NCBI RefSeq assembly: GCF_030704535.1
Contig: NC_081822.1
Location: forward strand, 1,684,001 to 1,748,000
Length of the DNA stretch: 64,000 bases
From: Vitis vinifera
Lineage: Eukaryota; Streptophyta; Magnoliopsida; Vitales; Vitaceae
Reading direction: 5' to 3'
In this document: positions 23,701 through 46,442 of the stretch, piece after piece
Layout: every line of letters starts with the position of its first letter
Numbering within the stretch: the first letter of the stretch is position 1
The notes under the pieces: model-generated
Seen by the model: only the letters and a program-made list of their open reading frames with translations
Databases searched by the model: none
Told to the model about the DNA's origin: nothing
Made by a program: the position numbers and the translations under genes

Positions 23701-25232
23701 TAGTGCATGAGACAACCAAATACATTCTGCATTGCAACTGTGGGTGGGGCCAGATGTAAAAAATTTAAGCTTATTATTCTTCAGATTCATCATGAATATG
23801 TCCTGAAATTGCTTGATCTTTTTCGTATTATATTGCCTTTTGATCCTTTCTCTTTCACAATTAAAAGGTTATAATTCCCTGCGACTTGTGTTTTGTGTGC
23901 TCCATTTCTGTTTTTCATTTTTTGTCCCCTTTAAGAACAGTAAATCTTTTCAATTAGAAGGCATTGTAAGAGGGCTAGTTTCATCCTTTTTTTTTTTTGG
24001 TATGGTTGTCACAGTTCCAAAATGTGTATATGCTGCTCTTTTTTATTCTGTTTGCATGAACAATGCCTTGATTTAGCATTAAAGAGAGCTGCAGTATCTA
24101 TATAACTCTTGTATTTTTTAAATAAAAACTTATAATATGGATTCTCTAATGGTATATTTGAACTGTTCGGTTAGGTGAATTGTTTGGTGTTATAATTGTC
24201 ACAAAAATAAAAAATTTGTTTTCCAATTTATTTATTTTTTCTTTAGGAGAGCAATATTTATATACCAAATAACATGGCTGATCAATTTTTCTAGTTTCTC
24301 TTTTTCATTCTCATATTTTATCATTCTTGTCCTGTTCTTTGCTACTACTCATCTGTGTGCATGGTTTTTCCTTTGTGAGTGTATTTCACTTTTTCCTTTT
24401 GTGGTCATTCCACTTTACATGGGACTTGTCTGAGCTAACATTACAATTTGCAGAGCATGGAGAAGGACTTCAGGTTCTCCACTATGAAGTTGGGCAGAAG
24501 TATGACGCTCACTATGATTACTTCCTTGATGAGTTTAACACTAAAAATGGTGGCCAACGGATAGCTACTCTTCTTATGTATCTGTAAGATCTATTCTCTC
24601 TTTGCCATGTTTTGTATGTGCCTCACATGGCATTCAAATTTGCTTCAAAATGCATCTTATCTGACGTAGCTTTGGCATTCCCTTCGTTAAAACTTCCATT
24701 TCTTTTCCTTTTTAAATATTATTGATGTTGTTGTTCTTCTTCTTCTTCTTATTTATTTATTTATTTCCTATTGCTGCAGGTCAGATGTTGAAGAAGGTGG
24801 GGAGACTGTGTTTCCAGCTACCAAGGCAAATTTCAGTTCTGTGCCATGGTGGAATGAGTTATCTGAATGTGGTAAAAAGGGCCTTTCTGTGAAACCAAAG
24901 ATGGGTGATGCATTGCTTTTCTGGAGCATGAGGCCTGATGCCACACTAGATCCTTCAAGTTTGCATGGTTAGTAATTGTTAATTATCTCATCTTTTAAAT
25001 GCATAAGCTGAGTCTGTACATTGGTTCTTGGAGTGTCTTATATTTCAGAAGGATAGAACATCTGATCATTTTGTTTCATAGTTCTCTTGTTTGTTTCTCA
25101 TAGAAATCCAGTATATTTTCTGATTTGTGAGTTCAATTCATGTCATGGTGTATTGCAGGCGGTTGCCCTGTGATTAAAGGTAACAAGTGGTCATCAACAA
25201 AGTGGATGCATGTAGAGGAGTACAAAGCCTAG
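20714..25232 (+). CDS. P4H: Prolyl 4-hydroxylase, ER/Golgi membrane-anchored, 288 aa
   Basis: A 2-oxoglutarate and Fe(II) dependent enzyme that hydroxylates proline in cell-wall proteins such as extensins and arabinogalactan proteins. Exons: 20714-20907, 20987-21071, 21981-22078, 22241-22338, 24454-24583, 24780-24967, 25159-25232. Together they make 867 nt in one frame, with GT-AG borders throughout. A short basic cytosolic tail (MAKGRYSRGHGKR) precedes one membrane helix at about residues 16-42, a type II anchor. The catalytic domain shows WEPRAFIYHNFL, SKEECEYMISLAKPYM, VRTSSGMFLRRG, the iron ligands H178 and D180 (HYD), the distal ligand H264 (LHGG) and the 2-oxoglutarate lysine K274 (GNKW). 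Length and order fit the plant P4H family (Arabidopsis P4H5 type). The exact orthologue is not assigned. All key residues are present. Confidence 0.95.
21402..21481 (+). repeat. 40-bp tandem duplication in hydroxylase intron 2
   Basis: Two adjacent copies of a 40-base unit containing TTTGTTTTTCAATCTC and TTTTAGG.TTGTACAAAG (21402-21441 and 21442-21481), almost identical. A young local duplication. Confidence 0.8.
21574..21601 (+). repeat. Run of 28 G in hydroxylase intron 2
   Basis: An uninterrupted G homopolymer of 28 bases, preceded by CAGAGAGGC and followed by TTCCGAC. Very rare in an AT-rich plant genome. It could fold as a G-quadruplex on the coding strand or be a length artefact of sequencing. 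It produces false glycine- or proline-rich reading frames. Confidence 0.9.
22292..22462 (+). repeat. Tandem copy of the 3' end of hydroxylase exon 4
   Basis: The sequence from the last ~47 bases of exon 4 through the first ~30 bases of the intron (from CAGGGACATAGAG at 22292) is repeated, diverged, from 22384 (CAGGGACATAGAAAGG), an offset of about 92 bases. In the copy the donor region reads CCCATAGAGTGCAAG, so the GT donor after CCGTAG is lost. A decayed exon piece in the intron. Confidence 0.85.
22530..22869. repeat. Probable short inverted-repeat (MITE-like) element in hydroxylase intron 4
   Basis: About 340 bp with imperfect inverted ends: TAGTTTTAAAAGG on the left against CCTTTTAAAGCTA on the right, with more complementary GCGC, CCTAGG and AAGGCAC-type blocks just inside. 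No coding capacity. Family unknown. Confidence 0.5.
23085..23424 (-). mobile_element. 5'-truncated LINE with perfect 13-bp target-site duplication
   Basis: Insert 23098-23411 flanked by perfect copies of ACAATTAGTGCTT at 23085-23097 and 23412-23424. The left end reads CTTTTTTTGATAGGCAAAG, the reverse complement of an A-rich LINE 3' tail. The inner sequence (AATATATTAAAAG, GGGCGCATA, TATACA) resembles plant L1 3' ends in reverse. So the element is on the minus strand, opposite to the gene, and heavily truncated. Confidence 0.8.
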
Positions 25233-25426
25233 GGTATTCTTTTAAAGTGCTTCTCTAAACCCATATTTTATTAGTAATATATGAAATCATTTGTTGTTTG
25301 TTTCAGATTCCATCAATTAATGCAGTTAAAGTTTAGGGTATTTTTTTGAGGTACTTCTCTCTAGACTTATGCCAGTAATATCTGAAATCATTTGTAGTTT
25401 GTTGCAAATTCCATTATTTAATGCAG
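25231..25426 (+). repeat. Tandem duplication (~100 bp) at the stop codon and 3' UTR of the hydroxylase
   Basis: The block from AGGGTATT at 25231 to TTAATGCAGTTA near 25327 is repeated from about 25335 (AGGGTATTTTTTTGAGG) to about 25426. Landmarks TTATGCCAGTAATAT/TTATTAGTAATAT, GAAATCATTTGT and ATGCAGTTA appear in both. The copies have diverged by several substitutions. Confidence 0.8.
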
Positions 25427-27854
25427 TTACTTCACTCGGTTTCTTCATATTATTCCTTGTCCGAATAATTATAGTGGCCCAAGTAACGATGGTCTTGGTA
25501 ACCTTGAGAAGGGTATTCTGGGTTGCCGACTTCGGAAAGTTCAAAAGTCACATCTAATGGATGTCTCTGGATGTTTAAAAGATGACACAGAGATGATGTT
25601 CCTGGAATTATAACCTTGTCATGATTTTTGCTTCTTGTTGAGCTGTCACTGGCTGCATATCCTAAAGGGACCCAAAAATTGTTTCTTAGAGGACTGTGGG
25701 AATATGTTCTGAAACATTGGAAAATACCTAATGAGAGCATGCCCAAAATTGAAGTGCAAAAGTTCAAATCGTGCCTTAGTATACGTAGCTGTGTTGAGTC
25801 TGAAAATAACAATCCACATGGTCTGTCTCATTAACCCTCATTTCAAACAAAGCTACTGAATTTGCAGTGTGGAACTTGTATCTGGAGAATGTATTCTTGA
25901 ATTTTACACAGGAAGGGCATTACTTTGTTAGAGTTATCTTGGTATCTTCCACAGTTTCTTAGGTAGAGATGTCTCCTCTCCAATGTGTTATGGTGTATGT
26001 GGAAGTAACCATTATGTATACTGTGGTAGCTTTTAAGTATAATATATATTTATGCCTTTAACATTTACTATTTTCTCTTGACAGGATCTGTTATAAAATT
26101 TCAGGTAGTGTGATCTCGGGTGGGTTTGTCATAGGGTGAAGCGTGTGATATATGTTAAAATTCCAGTCAGAAATCCAAATACAGTTGAAGCGACTCCCAG
26201 AAAACTACCATGTAGCAATTCTCTAACCAGGCGCCTTATTGTTTTAAATTTTGATGGGCTTCTGTCTCTTTTCTAATCAATATTCAGATTGGGAGTACTA
26301 AAAATAAAATACTTGCTTCCCATGGCCCGTAATAATGTAATTTGCATGATGAGTTACATAGATGTGTTAGGAGGTCTGAATATGGGCAGGCAAGAGATTC
26401 ATTGACACCCACCCAGCTCTGTGAACTGGAAAAGAAAGTTAATTTGTAAAATTCGAGATATGTGATATTCAATTTTAATTTTCTTTTGCCCCCTTTCTGA
26501 TTATTTTACAATGTCCATCTCCTCGCAATTGATGTTGGAAGTTTAGGTTTCTTCTTTTAGAGGTATTGGGCGCTAAAATTTATGTATGGATGGTAGCTGC
26601 TCGTAGGAATATAATTTAACGGGTTTGCACCACTATAATACTTAATTGTGTCTTACTGTGCACTGCAGCAAATGTTGCTATTCCATGAGAATTTCGTAGG
26701 GGCTAGTGCTGGGCCGTAGATTGGGAAATGCTCCTCCCATTCAACATCATTAAACCTAATGTTCTCAAAATCGAACTGACAATTGCATTTAACATTAGCT
26801 CCAATTGTTGCTGAGTGATTTTTGATAGGAGGCTTGCCCCCGCTTCCAAAATTCAATTTGAGCCGGTCACTCCAGTATCGGTTCTGCATGCTCAATACTA
26901 ATTTAATACAAAACCAACCTGAAAACAGGACCTCTGGTCAATGGTTGGACCTACCTTTCAATTTTTAAAACATTTTGGGACTTTCCCTTGAAAACTTGTT
27001 CGTTTTCGTCATTTTGGGATAAAAGAGATTCTTTTTTAGTTATTGTGGTCGGGGCCAAGGCTCAAGACTGAATAATAAATTAAATGAGGTTAAATCAGTT
27101 ACCTGCAAGCACCCCCCTTAGGTAATAAGATTGAGACACAGCTTTTATTCCCCACAAAAGGGCCTTAAATTCACCGAGTAAAATGCATAATGAACATCAT
27201 CAGTTCATATAGAATGGACAGCTGAAAACATCATATGACTGCATAGCGCCCTATAATTTCTTATTGTGATACATATATTAAAGAAGAAAAAATAAATAAA
27301 TAAAGAACTAGAATCTCCGCCAGCTATGATTTAATTAAAAGACACTCTGGCAGCAAGAATCTCCCACATCCCAAGTCCTGGTTCTTTTGTGTCAATGCAT
27401 TTTTTCCTGATATTTAATTCCCTTGATAGTAGAATCTACTGGAATATCCAGACAACAGGTGAGATTGGGGTTGGGAATGCATGATAGGGGTAGTAGATAA
27501 GGTAACGAAATCACAGATATCCTACCCCTCTTTGTCCACATGATCACACAACACTTTGGTGACGCCATGGGTGGAGAAGCTACAATATCAGACCTTTTTT
27601 CTGTACATTGAAATGAAAGTTCATTAACAATATGGTTGAGATAGTCTATAATCTAACAAATGATTTCCAGACCATCATGGCTCCTAGGTGAGAATTGTCC
27701 AAACTAGGATCCCTAATCCTGATGAAACACAATACCATGTGGAGTGCATGTGCAAATCACTAAATCATGAAACACAATGCGATGTGGCAAGCATGTGTAA
27801 ATTGCAAAGTTGAGACTACTAGAAATGATGTATGATCATTGAAAATTGGCATTT
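25233..27854. other. Spacer between convergent hydroxylase and pseudouridine synthase genes
   Basis: Holds the 3' UTRs of both genes and unassigned sequence. A minus frame at 26653-26895 shows no family I recognise and has no splice context. No mobile element with clear ends was seen. Confidence 0.6.
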
Positions 27855-30800
27855 TTAAAAAAAGGGAGGGATTACCTTCTCTGTGCTAATTTTACGAAGC
27901 CAACTCAAAATCTCAGCAAAATCTTCAGGAGGTTGGCAAGAAAAGTGTACGTTCTTCCCTGTTTTTGGATGGTTAAACCTACAAAATGATAAGGTGTAAT
28001 GGCTTTGCATCATGTTAAGTTGCTTATTTAATTTTAAATAAGGAAAAACTATTTTAGAATAAGATTTATCTTCTAACCCAAGAGCCACAGCATGGAGGCA
28101 AGGCCTATCCAATCTCGAAACCAGCTGTGCCAGTTGACCATGATGGCTAGATGGGATTCTGGGCCGAAGCAGAGACAAGGCCATGTTCTTAGTTCCTCCA
28201 TAGACCTCATCTCCTAGTAGAGGGATTCCCAGGTACTTGGCATGTGCACGAATCTACATCAAGAGCAATCTGGGCAGTGTTAAGTAGGAAATCTGATAGG
28301 TTTCAAACTGTTTATCGACAGTTATACAGTGTAACAGAAATCATGCAGGCTCACATCTTCAAGCACACCCACAGGGTTATCTGAGTCAATACACAAAAAA
28401 GATTAAAAAGTCCATTAGATGCTCTAGTATCAGGCCAATAGGTTTTGTTCTGGCAGCTCAAAAATGTTAACAAGTGAATCCCAGGCTTCAATTTTAGAAT
28501 CTGATGATTCCATAGCTGGACCTATCAGTATTTATATTATTACAGAACGACCTTGAACAAATTTTTGGTTTGAATTTGGAATTAGAATGCCATCCATTGT
28601 TGATGAATAGTTTCCTTAACATGCGCATTCACAAATTATCCTCACTATTTGGAGTCTGTAAATTATATTTAGTCTTTTTGCTTCTAGAGCAGTAAGACTG
28701 ATTTTAATAAAGAAATGGCTATAGAGAGGAGTGATGAAAAGTATTTGCCCAACCAACCCTGAGTTTTCAGGATCATGACCATTTTTTTAGCTCTTAAAAG
28801 CCATATTGTTGATGTTGGAACATAAATATGTTAAGTGATTCTTTTACAGGTGCACAGTACCACTTGAGAAACAGATGCAGTTACTAAACATCTAGATGAA
28901 GTCTTCAGGATGGCAAACAATACAGTACCTGATGAGTACGCCCAGTTTCTAATCTCCACTCAACCAATGCAGAACCACCAGCAGCAAGTATTTCAATAAC
29001 TTTATACCTGATGAATATTCAACAAACTTGGTGAACACTGGATCATAACGTCATGAAAAAACAGTTATCCCTCATGACTTTGATGGTGATCATAGCCACA
29101 AAACAGTACTGCCCATAAACTAACAAACATCTAATTTTCATTGGTGCATGATAAGAAAACCTGACAGTAAGGTTGATTGAAAAAGACATCTTGAGTTTTT
29201 CTACACTACAAAGTGTCATCGAGTCACAGTTTGCATGAACTTTTATGAAATTACATCTTGAGTTTTTCTATACTACAAAGTCTCGGTGAGTCACAATTCA
29301 CACGAACTTTTATGAAATTGCATGGGAGTATCACTGCATAAAACCCTCTTGTTTTAAGAATTTTCTGTACTAGTATGGTGGGAATGAAGAAAGAAAGAGG
29401 ACCATGAATCACCTACTAGCAGCATGACGGGCCTGTCCAGAGTTACTAGGTCCAGGAACAGCAGTCATGCGAATTCGATTATTTGGATCACGACCTACTG
29501 GGATCTCCACTCGTCCAGAAAGTGGAGTGGGTACTCCAGACGTAAGACTAATGTATACTCTGTGGATGGAGTGTAGCTTGAACTGTTCAGATAAATGGGC
29601 ATGAGAATGTTCATCCTGCCATCATTGTACAAAAAGATTAGAAATATTGCATAAAATAACACACCTGAAAGGGGTAATTTGAACTCTGGAATCTGTTACT
29701 AATTACTGATGATTGGAGATGTGAATTCTGGAATCAATTATTAATTTCTGGTAATGGAGCAGTTGGAGGTTGGATGTTGGAGAATCACCTTCGCAACAAC
29801 AAGCAATCCACTGGTGCCTTTGTCTAATCTGTGCACAATTCCAGGGCGAATATTAGTTTCACATGTGCCACAATTCTGGCCTGCAGCAAAACTATTGAAC
29901 TCATCATCCGAAATATCATCTTCCTCAGAGTCCCTGTTTGGCAATGCAACTGTGGGAAGACTGCAATGGTGAAGAATACCATTTACAAGTGTGCCACTAG
30001 CATTGCCAGGTGCAGGATGAACAACCTGAATGACCAAGAAGAATGCCATACACAACTTTAGAATATCAAACAAAGTTGATAGTGATTATAGTTTCTCAAG
30101 TTTTAATTCCTTGATGTTCCACTTGATTACAAAGAAAGTGAAGGAAAAGAAATCAAATTTGGGAATCTCACAACTAAAACTACAACTAGGGCTTGGAATT
30201 GTTCTGACTTTCCAGATTTCCTTTTGCTTTGTTTTTCTTCTCAGAAACCAAAAAGGGCAAACGTTTTGTTCAGAATAGATCTAATCATAAGAAATAACTG
30301 CCACAAACTAAAATTTGCAAGGTCTGATGCATTATGTAACCTAAAAACATACAACTATGTCCTGGTTGAGGTTGTGGTGCCTTGGAATTCAGGTTGGTGA
30401 CAGACCTTTCAGTTGTAAGATTTGGTATCTAGTACTTTCCTGGATGAGAAAATTGGTACTCTAAACTTTCCTCTGAATTGTGGCAAAATAGAAATTGTAT
30501 TTTGCAAAATTTCTTGGGAATTGTGGCAAAACACTGTAAACTATGTGATTTATCCCAAAAAGGTCAAATTTCTAAAATTGAAAATAGAACTTGTACTATG
30601 CTTGAAAGTGCAACTACAGTCGTCATCTAATTATTCTACAGAAATCAAATGTAGATTAGTAGGCACAAATGCTTCATCAATTTTCGATAGCATGTAGTAA
30701 AAGAAACTAAGAAATCTAAGAATTTTTTAGTCTTATGTTGAAGAAACAGAAACTTCCATAGATCTGTACCTAATACAACTATTAGTTGATGCAGATTTTC

Positions 30801-32911
30801 ATTTCTTAAGAAACAAAAGAGCATAATCCATAAGATGTCAAAACTTATTCTCTTTTACTTATCCAATTTTCTCATCAACCAGCTGATGGATGAGTGCAAC
30901 ATATATAAAAAAAAAAATTAAAAAACAAAAAAACACTGTATTATTACATGAAAAAAAAAAAAGGGTTTGGTACCACAGGTGTAGTGCCTACAGATTAGAT
31001 AACCGCATGCAAACACCAGAGAATGTTATTACAAACATAATGCCTTTTACATCAGAACTTGCATGAATTACTGGATAGGTCAGTGTTGATCAATGCTAAA
31101 CAGAAAAATAAGTGCAATACCAAATTTAAATTGGGACATAATTAGATCCTCACCATGTGTGCAGGTTTGTTGACCACCAGTACATGTTCATCTTCATAAA
31201 CTATATCTAAAGGTATATCCTCTGGTTCAGCCCTTAAGGGTTGCAACTCCGATATTGTGCAATTAACCTTGTCCCCAGCTCTGATAACATGGGAAACCTG
31301 CTCAGAATATGTAATTGGATCTACATTAGCCCATATCAGCCAAGCTTAAAGAAGTCACAAACAAGCAATCTAGAAAAAACATATTACAGGATTAAAACAC
31401 AAAGTAAACAGGCAGAAATTATATATTAGAGTTGCTTTTGTTTTTGCTTTAATCAGAAACAAACATTCATAGCAATAGATCTGAGGAGATCAAAGTAGAA
31501 TTTAACACTCAGCTAGTTTTGATGGAAAGTGGAACCAAAAATTAAAATAGGTTCAAGCAAATAGAGGAGTCTGCTCATCACTGAGAACATGTCATCATAT
31601 ATATATGTGTGTGTATTAGCTTGAGAGAGAGAGAGAACTGTTATCAACAAGAAACCTATGCTGTCAAGCAATATGACCACAAAATGGAGTTGGCAATATG
31701 ATTTTACTACCTACTTTCTCAACTGCTAAGAAAGCCTAATGCTGTGTTTAGTTTTAGGAAAGCACTGAGAGAAAAAATGTTAAGGAATTCTCATGTTTGG
31801 TTTTACAATGAAAAATACGAAAGAAAATCAAATATGTTTAAAATTGGTTCCGAACTTTTGCATTTTCAAATTATTTAATCTTTTTAGAGTTAAAATAAAT
31901 AAAATGAGTTTAAAATAGTATATAAAAATAATTCACTCATTTTAATTTTTTTTCCTTTCACTTTTTCTCTCCCTTTACCTTTTTCCTCTATTTTCTTTCC
32001 TTCCCCTACCTCAAATTTTCTGGAAACCAACATAGCCTAAAACAGCCACAATTTTTTAGAAAATACACTAAAAAGCCAACTAGGCTCTCAAATATGGGGA
32101 TCATCTAGGCCACAAAGTGGTACAATCAATGTTTCAACTCAAACCAATGCCAAAACCATTTAAATCCTAGGCCTGACTGGGCAAAGAAAAGAAGAGGATA
32201 AAATTTTGGTTTTACTACTTGTGGATTTGAGCTTTCACACACTGAAAACTGTCTCAACTAAGATAAAAAGTATGCTTAGTTGAGATAAGGTGTTTTTTTC
32301 ATCTTCTGTTTTGAAAACAAAGAAACATCATGGCTTCAAAATTATTACGTTTCAAAACAGTACCCTCTGGTTGTCGAGAAAACTGAAGAAAAGAAATTTG
32401 GAAAACATTTTCCCTCTTTCAATTTCTCCTGAACCAAGCCACGCACATTACAAGGTTCCAGTTCGTTTTTCTTTTCTTTTCAATGCGGCATGAGCTTAAG
32501 CTCCTTGAAAAAGAAAGCCAACTTTCGTTAACACGTACATATCACAATATATTCCACCAGAATGAAGCTTACCTTATCGACAATCCTGTCATTAACGCTT
32601 ACAAGCCCCGACCGAATGCTCGATTGCACTCTAGCCCTACTTATACCGATTATGCGAGAAGAAATCCAAGAATCCAGCCTCAGCTTTCCTGAATCGGAAT
32701 TGACATCGACAACGGTCTCCTCCAATCGAACTCCTGCGTAATTAGTTCTCCGGCCGGAAACAGATACGAGAGGTTCGTCGGTGGAATTAGAGCAAGCTCT
32801 AAGGATTCTGAAAACCCTAGAGCACGATTTAGGGTTTCGAGGGAAGAGAAGTGCAGACTGTGAAGTGTGGGAAATAGAGAAAAAAGAAGCGGAGTTAAGT
32901 GAGAAGATCAT
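27855..32911 (-). CDS. RluA-family RNA pseudouridine synthase, likely plastid-targeted, 433 aa
   Basis: Converts uridine to pseudouridine in RNA (probably plastid rRNA or tRNA; target inferred). Exons: 32911-32573, 31297-31154, 30025-29789, 29615-29413, 29007-28929, 28253-28078, 27978-27855. Together they make 1302 nt in one frame. The N-terminus is rich in Ser, Arg and hydrophobic residues without acids, as in a transit peptide. An S4 RNA-binding domain follows at about residues 77-113 ([20 protein letters not shown]). The catalytic motif is HRLDKGTSG, with Asp229. Later blocks are [33 protein letters not shown] and [10 protein letters not shown]. An acidic insert ([11 protein letters not shown]) precedes the catalytic motif. 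Similar in length and layout to Arabidopsis At1g76050. The last codons read EKVIPPFF before TAA, but AAG-GTAATC could also be a splice donor, so the exact C-terminus is less sure. Confidence 0.93.
31738..32040. repeat. MITE-like inverted-repeat element in synthase intron 1
   Basis: About 300 bp. Left end TAATGCTGTGTTTAGTTTT and right end GGAAACCAACATAGCCTAA are imperfect inverted repeats of the same type as the elements at 41631 and 58187. AT-rich, no coding capacity. Confidence 0.65.
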
Positions 32912-33897
32912 CCTTCAATCTTCATCATTCGTTATGGTTAATTTGGGTCGGTTTTAGCGTGTCCTTGTGCCAATTCTGTAATTAACGAAAATATGAAGGG
33001 TCTTTTCCTTTAAGAAAGCGCGCCACTCTCAAGGTTAAAAATTTCGGGAAACGACGATATTTCACCCGAAAAGTCGAACTCTGAACCCTACTCTTTTGTA
33101 GGGCAAAAAGGGCCGTCGCCATCAGGATCGTGGCTCTCTATTCAATTACATGCTAACAAATATATATATATATATATATATACTTTACTTTCTATCTCAT
33201 TTAAAAAAAAAAAAAAAAATTAAAATTAAATTTGATAAATAATTTAATTTTAATTATCTTATATCCAAATTTGATTTAATCAAGTGTTGAAAATATAAAA
33301 ATTATTATTATTATTATAATTTTTGAATGAGTCTCTATTAATATTTTTTATATTAATTAAATATATAAAATTATAAATATTTTAAAAATCATATATATAG
33401 AATCATTATTTTATATCATTAAATTCATCTAAATTAATTTTTATTTTTATTTTTTTTGTATAAAATGTATTTTCAAGTGATATATATTTTAAATTTATTA
33501 TCAAATATTACAAATTATATTATAGATATATTATATAAGATTAACAACTTGAATAATTATATTATTTTCTTAAATTTTCCCTCCGATATTTCTTCTATCG
33601 AACAAAGTACAAAACCCCGGTTTTGATTCTTTGCGGGTGTTTTGATTCCGTGTGGCACCACAACTACTCGCCATTCGTAGGATCTGAAGCGTACTTTTAC
33701 ACAAGAAAAAAAGAAAGAAAGATGGAAAGGCAAATTTTGCCAAATGACATACATGCACACAAAACCTACATTCTGATTATTGCAATCATATAACAACTGA
33801 AATGAAGCAGTTCACTTAACATTAGGAACAAGCACATCGTTTGCCTGCAACAGATATACTAATCAATTGAACTCTTCATAGCAGCCACTAGGCAATC
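32912..33897. other. Spacer between synthase start and CDPK pseudogene end
   Basis: GC-richer synthase promoter/5' flank to about 33140, then a TA dinucleotide run and very AT-rich sequence, then the 3' flank of the pseudogene. No gene is seen. Confidence 0.65.
33160..33182. repeat. (TA)n microsatellite
   Basis: An uninterrupted TA run of about 11 units after CTAACAAA. A likely polymorphic marker. Confidence 0.9.
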
Positions 33898-37995
<4,098 letters not shown>

Positions 37996-38489
37996 TTGAG
38001 GAGTTTTGATAGTCACAGGATTTTTGGGTGGGTAATGGGTATGGGTTTGTTTTTAAGAGCTTAATGAAGCTGTTACTTTGAAGTTTTTGATTGCTTCTGC
38101 TACCTTTTTTCTGGTGCTTTTCTTTGCTTCCTTGGATTGACATTGGTATATTTTTCACACTTTTTGCTCATGTACAGACTTGGGTTAGTTCACAACTCAT
38201 ACCTAAGGCAATTGTATAATTTCATGTGACCATTTTGTTTGATTTTAGGGGGTTCTATGTGAACAGTGAATCCCACCTTTATCCATTCAAACCCCCTAGT
38301 TCTTTTCTTTTTTACAAAGAAAAAAGGCAAGTGAACTACTATAATGCCCTTATCTTCTTCCTTCACTCAGCTACCCAAGGACCTAAACTCTTCTTCCCCT
38401 TCCCCTCCTCCCCCACTTTCTTCACTTCCCATTCATCACATCTTCTTCCTCACTTCAAATTAGCCATGACTCGATATCATGAAATCCTT

Positions 38490-39817
38490 ATCCCCTGCTC
38501 TAACAATGTGGGAAACCAGCTCAGAGTATATAATTAATTGGTTATGCACTAGTCCCCATCCACCTAGCTTAGTTATAATGCTGAGAAAGACGGCACAAAC
38601 TTATGAACCAGAAAAACATATTACAGGCTTATATCTCACAAAGTCAACAGGCAGAAATTATAGGTCAGAAATTCAATGCAGAATTTAACACTCCACTTGT
38701 TTCTGTGAAAAATGGAATCAAGAAAAAAAAAAGTTCGGTCAACTAGATGAAGCCGGTGTTTCCAGCCTATTCCCTGGAAAAGGGCACCTCAAAAAGTTCA
38801 AAGCCTTTTTCACCAATTTTGAAAAAGAAATACAGAGCTGTTATCAACAAGAAACCTCTGTTGTTTAGCTTAGCAACTATAAACTGGAGATTTCAATATG
38901 ATTCCAGACTCTACTTGACTTATAAGGAAGCCTTAAAACAAATCATTATTTTTTTTAAAATACACCATCTAAGTCCACTAAGCTTTAATAAATGGAGATC
39001 ATCTAGGTCACAAAGTGATGCATTCAATGTTACATCTCAAACCAATATCAAAAACTATCTAAATCCTACATTTCTGTTTATTTGCCAGGATAACTAAGAA
39101 AAGGAACGCAGAGCAAAAGAAAATGAAGTTTTTGCTTTATTATTCGTCTGTTTTGCTTTTCAAAAACTGAAAATTTTGTCTCGTCTATGCAAAATAGCTA
39201 GATAAAGCTCTAGTTGAGTTAAGGTGCTTTTTAGTTTTTTCTTCCCTTCTCCCTTTTGAAAAATAATGAAATACTTCAACAAAACCTCTATTTGGTTGTG
39301 GAGACAACTGAGGAAAAGAAACTTCGAAAAATTTTCCCCCTCTTATTTTCTCTTAAAGGGAACCGAGCAAAATGCAAGATTCCAATTTATCTCCACTTTG
39401 CTTTTCCATGCGGCATTCATAATTTTATATGCAAAGCCCCTTCACAACGAAAAATCAATCATCATTGCTACCTACATTCGGCGACCTTCTCGATCTCTCA
39501 TAGGAACCAAATAAATCGAAACGATTCCACCAACCTGAAGCCGATCTTGTCAGTAATCCGGCCATTACCGATTAGAAGACCCCACCGAATGCTTTCCTGA
39601 TTAGGAATCGAGACCGACGACGGTCTCCTCCAATCCAACTCCGGCGAAATTGGCTCTCCGTCCCTTGAGAGCGTCATGATGTTTGTCGGTAGAACTAGAA
39701 CAAGCTCTGCATATTCTGAAAACCCTAGAGCTCGATTTAGGGTTTCGAGGGAGAGGAGCATGGAGTGCGAAGTGTGAGAAACGGAATAATTTTGAAAGTG
39801 AGGACTGAGGAGATCAT
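38490..39817 (-). pseudogene. 5' fragment of a duplicated pseudouridine synthase gene
   Basis: Starts with an ATG at 39817 matching the true gene start at 32911. The copy is frameshifted within about 26 codons, reaching a stop at the point equivalent to the NPK codons of the parent. Homology continues through the S4-domain part (near 39530-39640, with GGAGACCGTCGTCGGTCTC-like and CCGAATGCT blocks on the matching strand), through intron 1, and ends just inside exon 2 near 38490. Everything after that is missing. Cannot make a synthase. Confidence 0.88.
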
Positions 39818-40494
39818 CCTTTTGTGGTTTGTTTTTGTCCGGCAGGGGTAATTTTGTGATTAACAACAATCAGAAGGGTCTATTCCGGCGCCCTGTCCAA
39901 CGGCCACCAAAACGCGTTCTTTTGAAAAGTAGATTTGAAATCCCTCCTAAAACGACATCGTTTTAGATATTTGGTTCCCCTTTGCTTGCACCTTTGCCGT
40001 TTGCTTCTTCCGGTGATCGAAGGCCGAAGGGTGCTTTCATGTTTTTATTTTCCCACCGTTCCTTTACAATGATCTTAAAGATTGTTGAAAATGAAACTAA
40101 GAAAACAAATATATATTTAAAAACTCTGTTCAAAATATTAAATAATTTATAAATACATATATATTTAATATATTTTAATTATATTTCATTTCTTTTAAAA
40201 TAATTTTTTTTTCCTCAAAATTTCCGGGAAATTCGGAATGCTTTGATTCTGGGATAGCAACAAAAATGTTTGTTTTCCCTTTTAGAAGGTGGTGGTTTCT
40301 CAAGCTGTGAAGTGTGCTTTTGCAACAAGAAACATATACCACAATCTGATCACTGCAATTTGCCACAATTTGATTACTGCAATTTATATGAACAGCCGCA
40401 GGGAAGCTCTGGAGCAGTTTATTAATTAGAAAAGCCAAATAAAAGCTTTCTGCTCCTTATTTTGCCATGAAATACAACTTCCAAGCAATTAAAC
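39818..40494. other. Spacer between synthase fragment and CDPK 3' end
   Basis: Equivalent to the spacer 32912-33897 in unit 1, but shorter. The GC-richer old promoter region runs to about 40030, then AT-rich sequence and the CDPK 3' UTR. No gene is seen. Confidence 0.6.

Positions 40495-46442
<5,948 letters not shown>

Noticed and set aside
26653..26895. 80-codon minus frame between two convergent genes
   Set aside because: No recognisable family, no neighbours in frame and no splice context. Likely chance or UTR.
27855..27880. Splice donor at AAG-GTAATC suggesting an eighth synthase exon
   Set aside because: The frame stops a few codons later, the total length (433 aa) fits the family, and no suitable downstream exon was seen. 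Kept as a caveat only.
39498..39869. 123-codon minus frame taken as a separate gene
   Set aside because: It is a frameshifted copy of synthase exon 1 and its flank, part of the segmental duplication.
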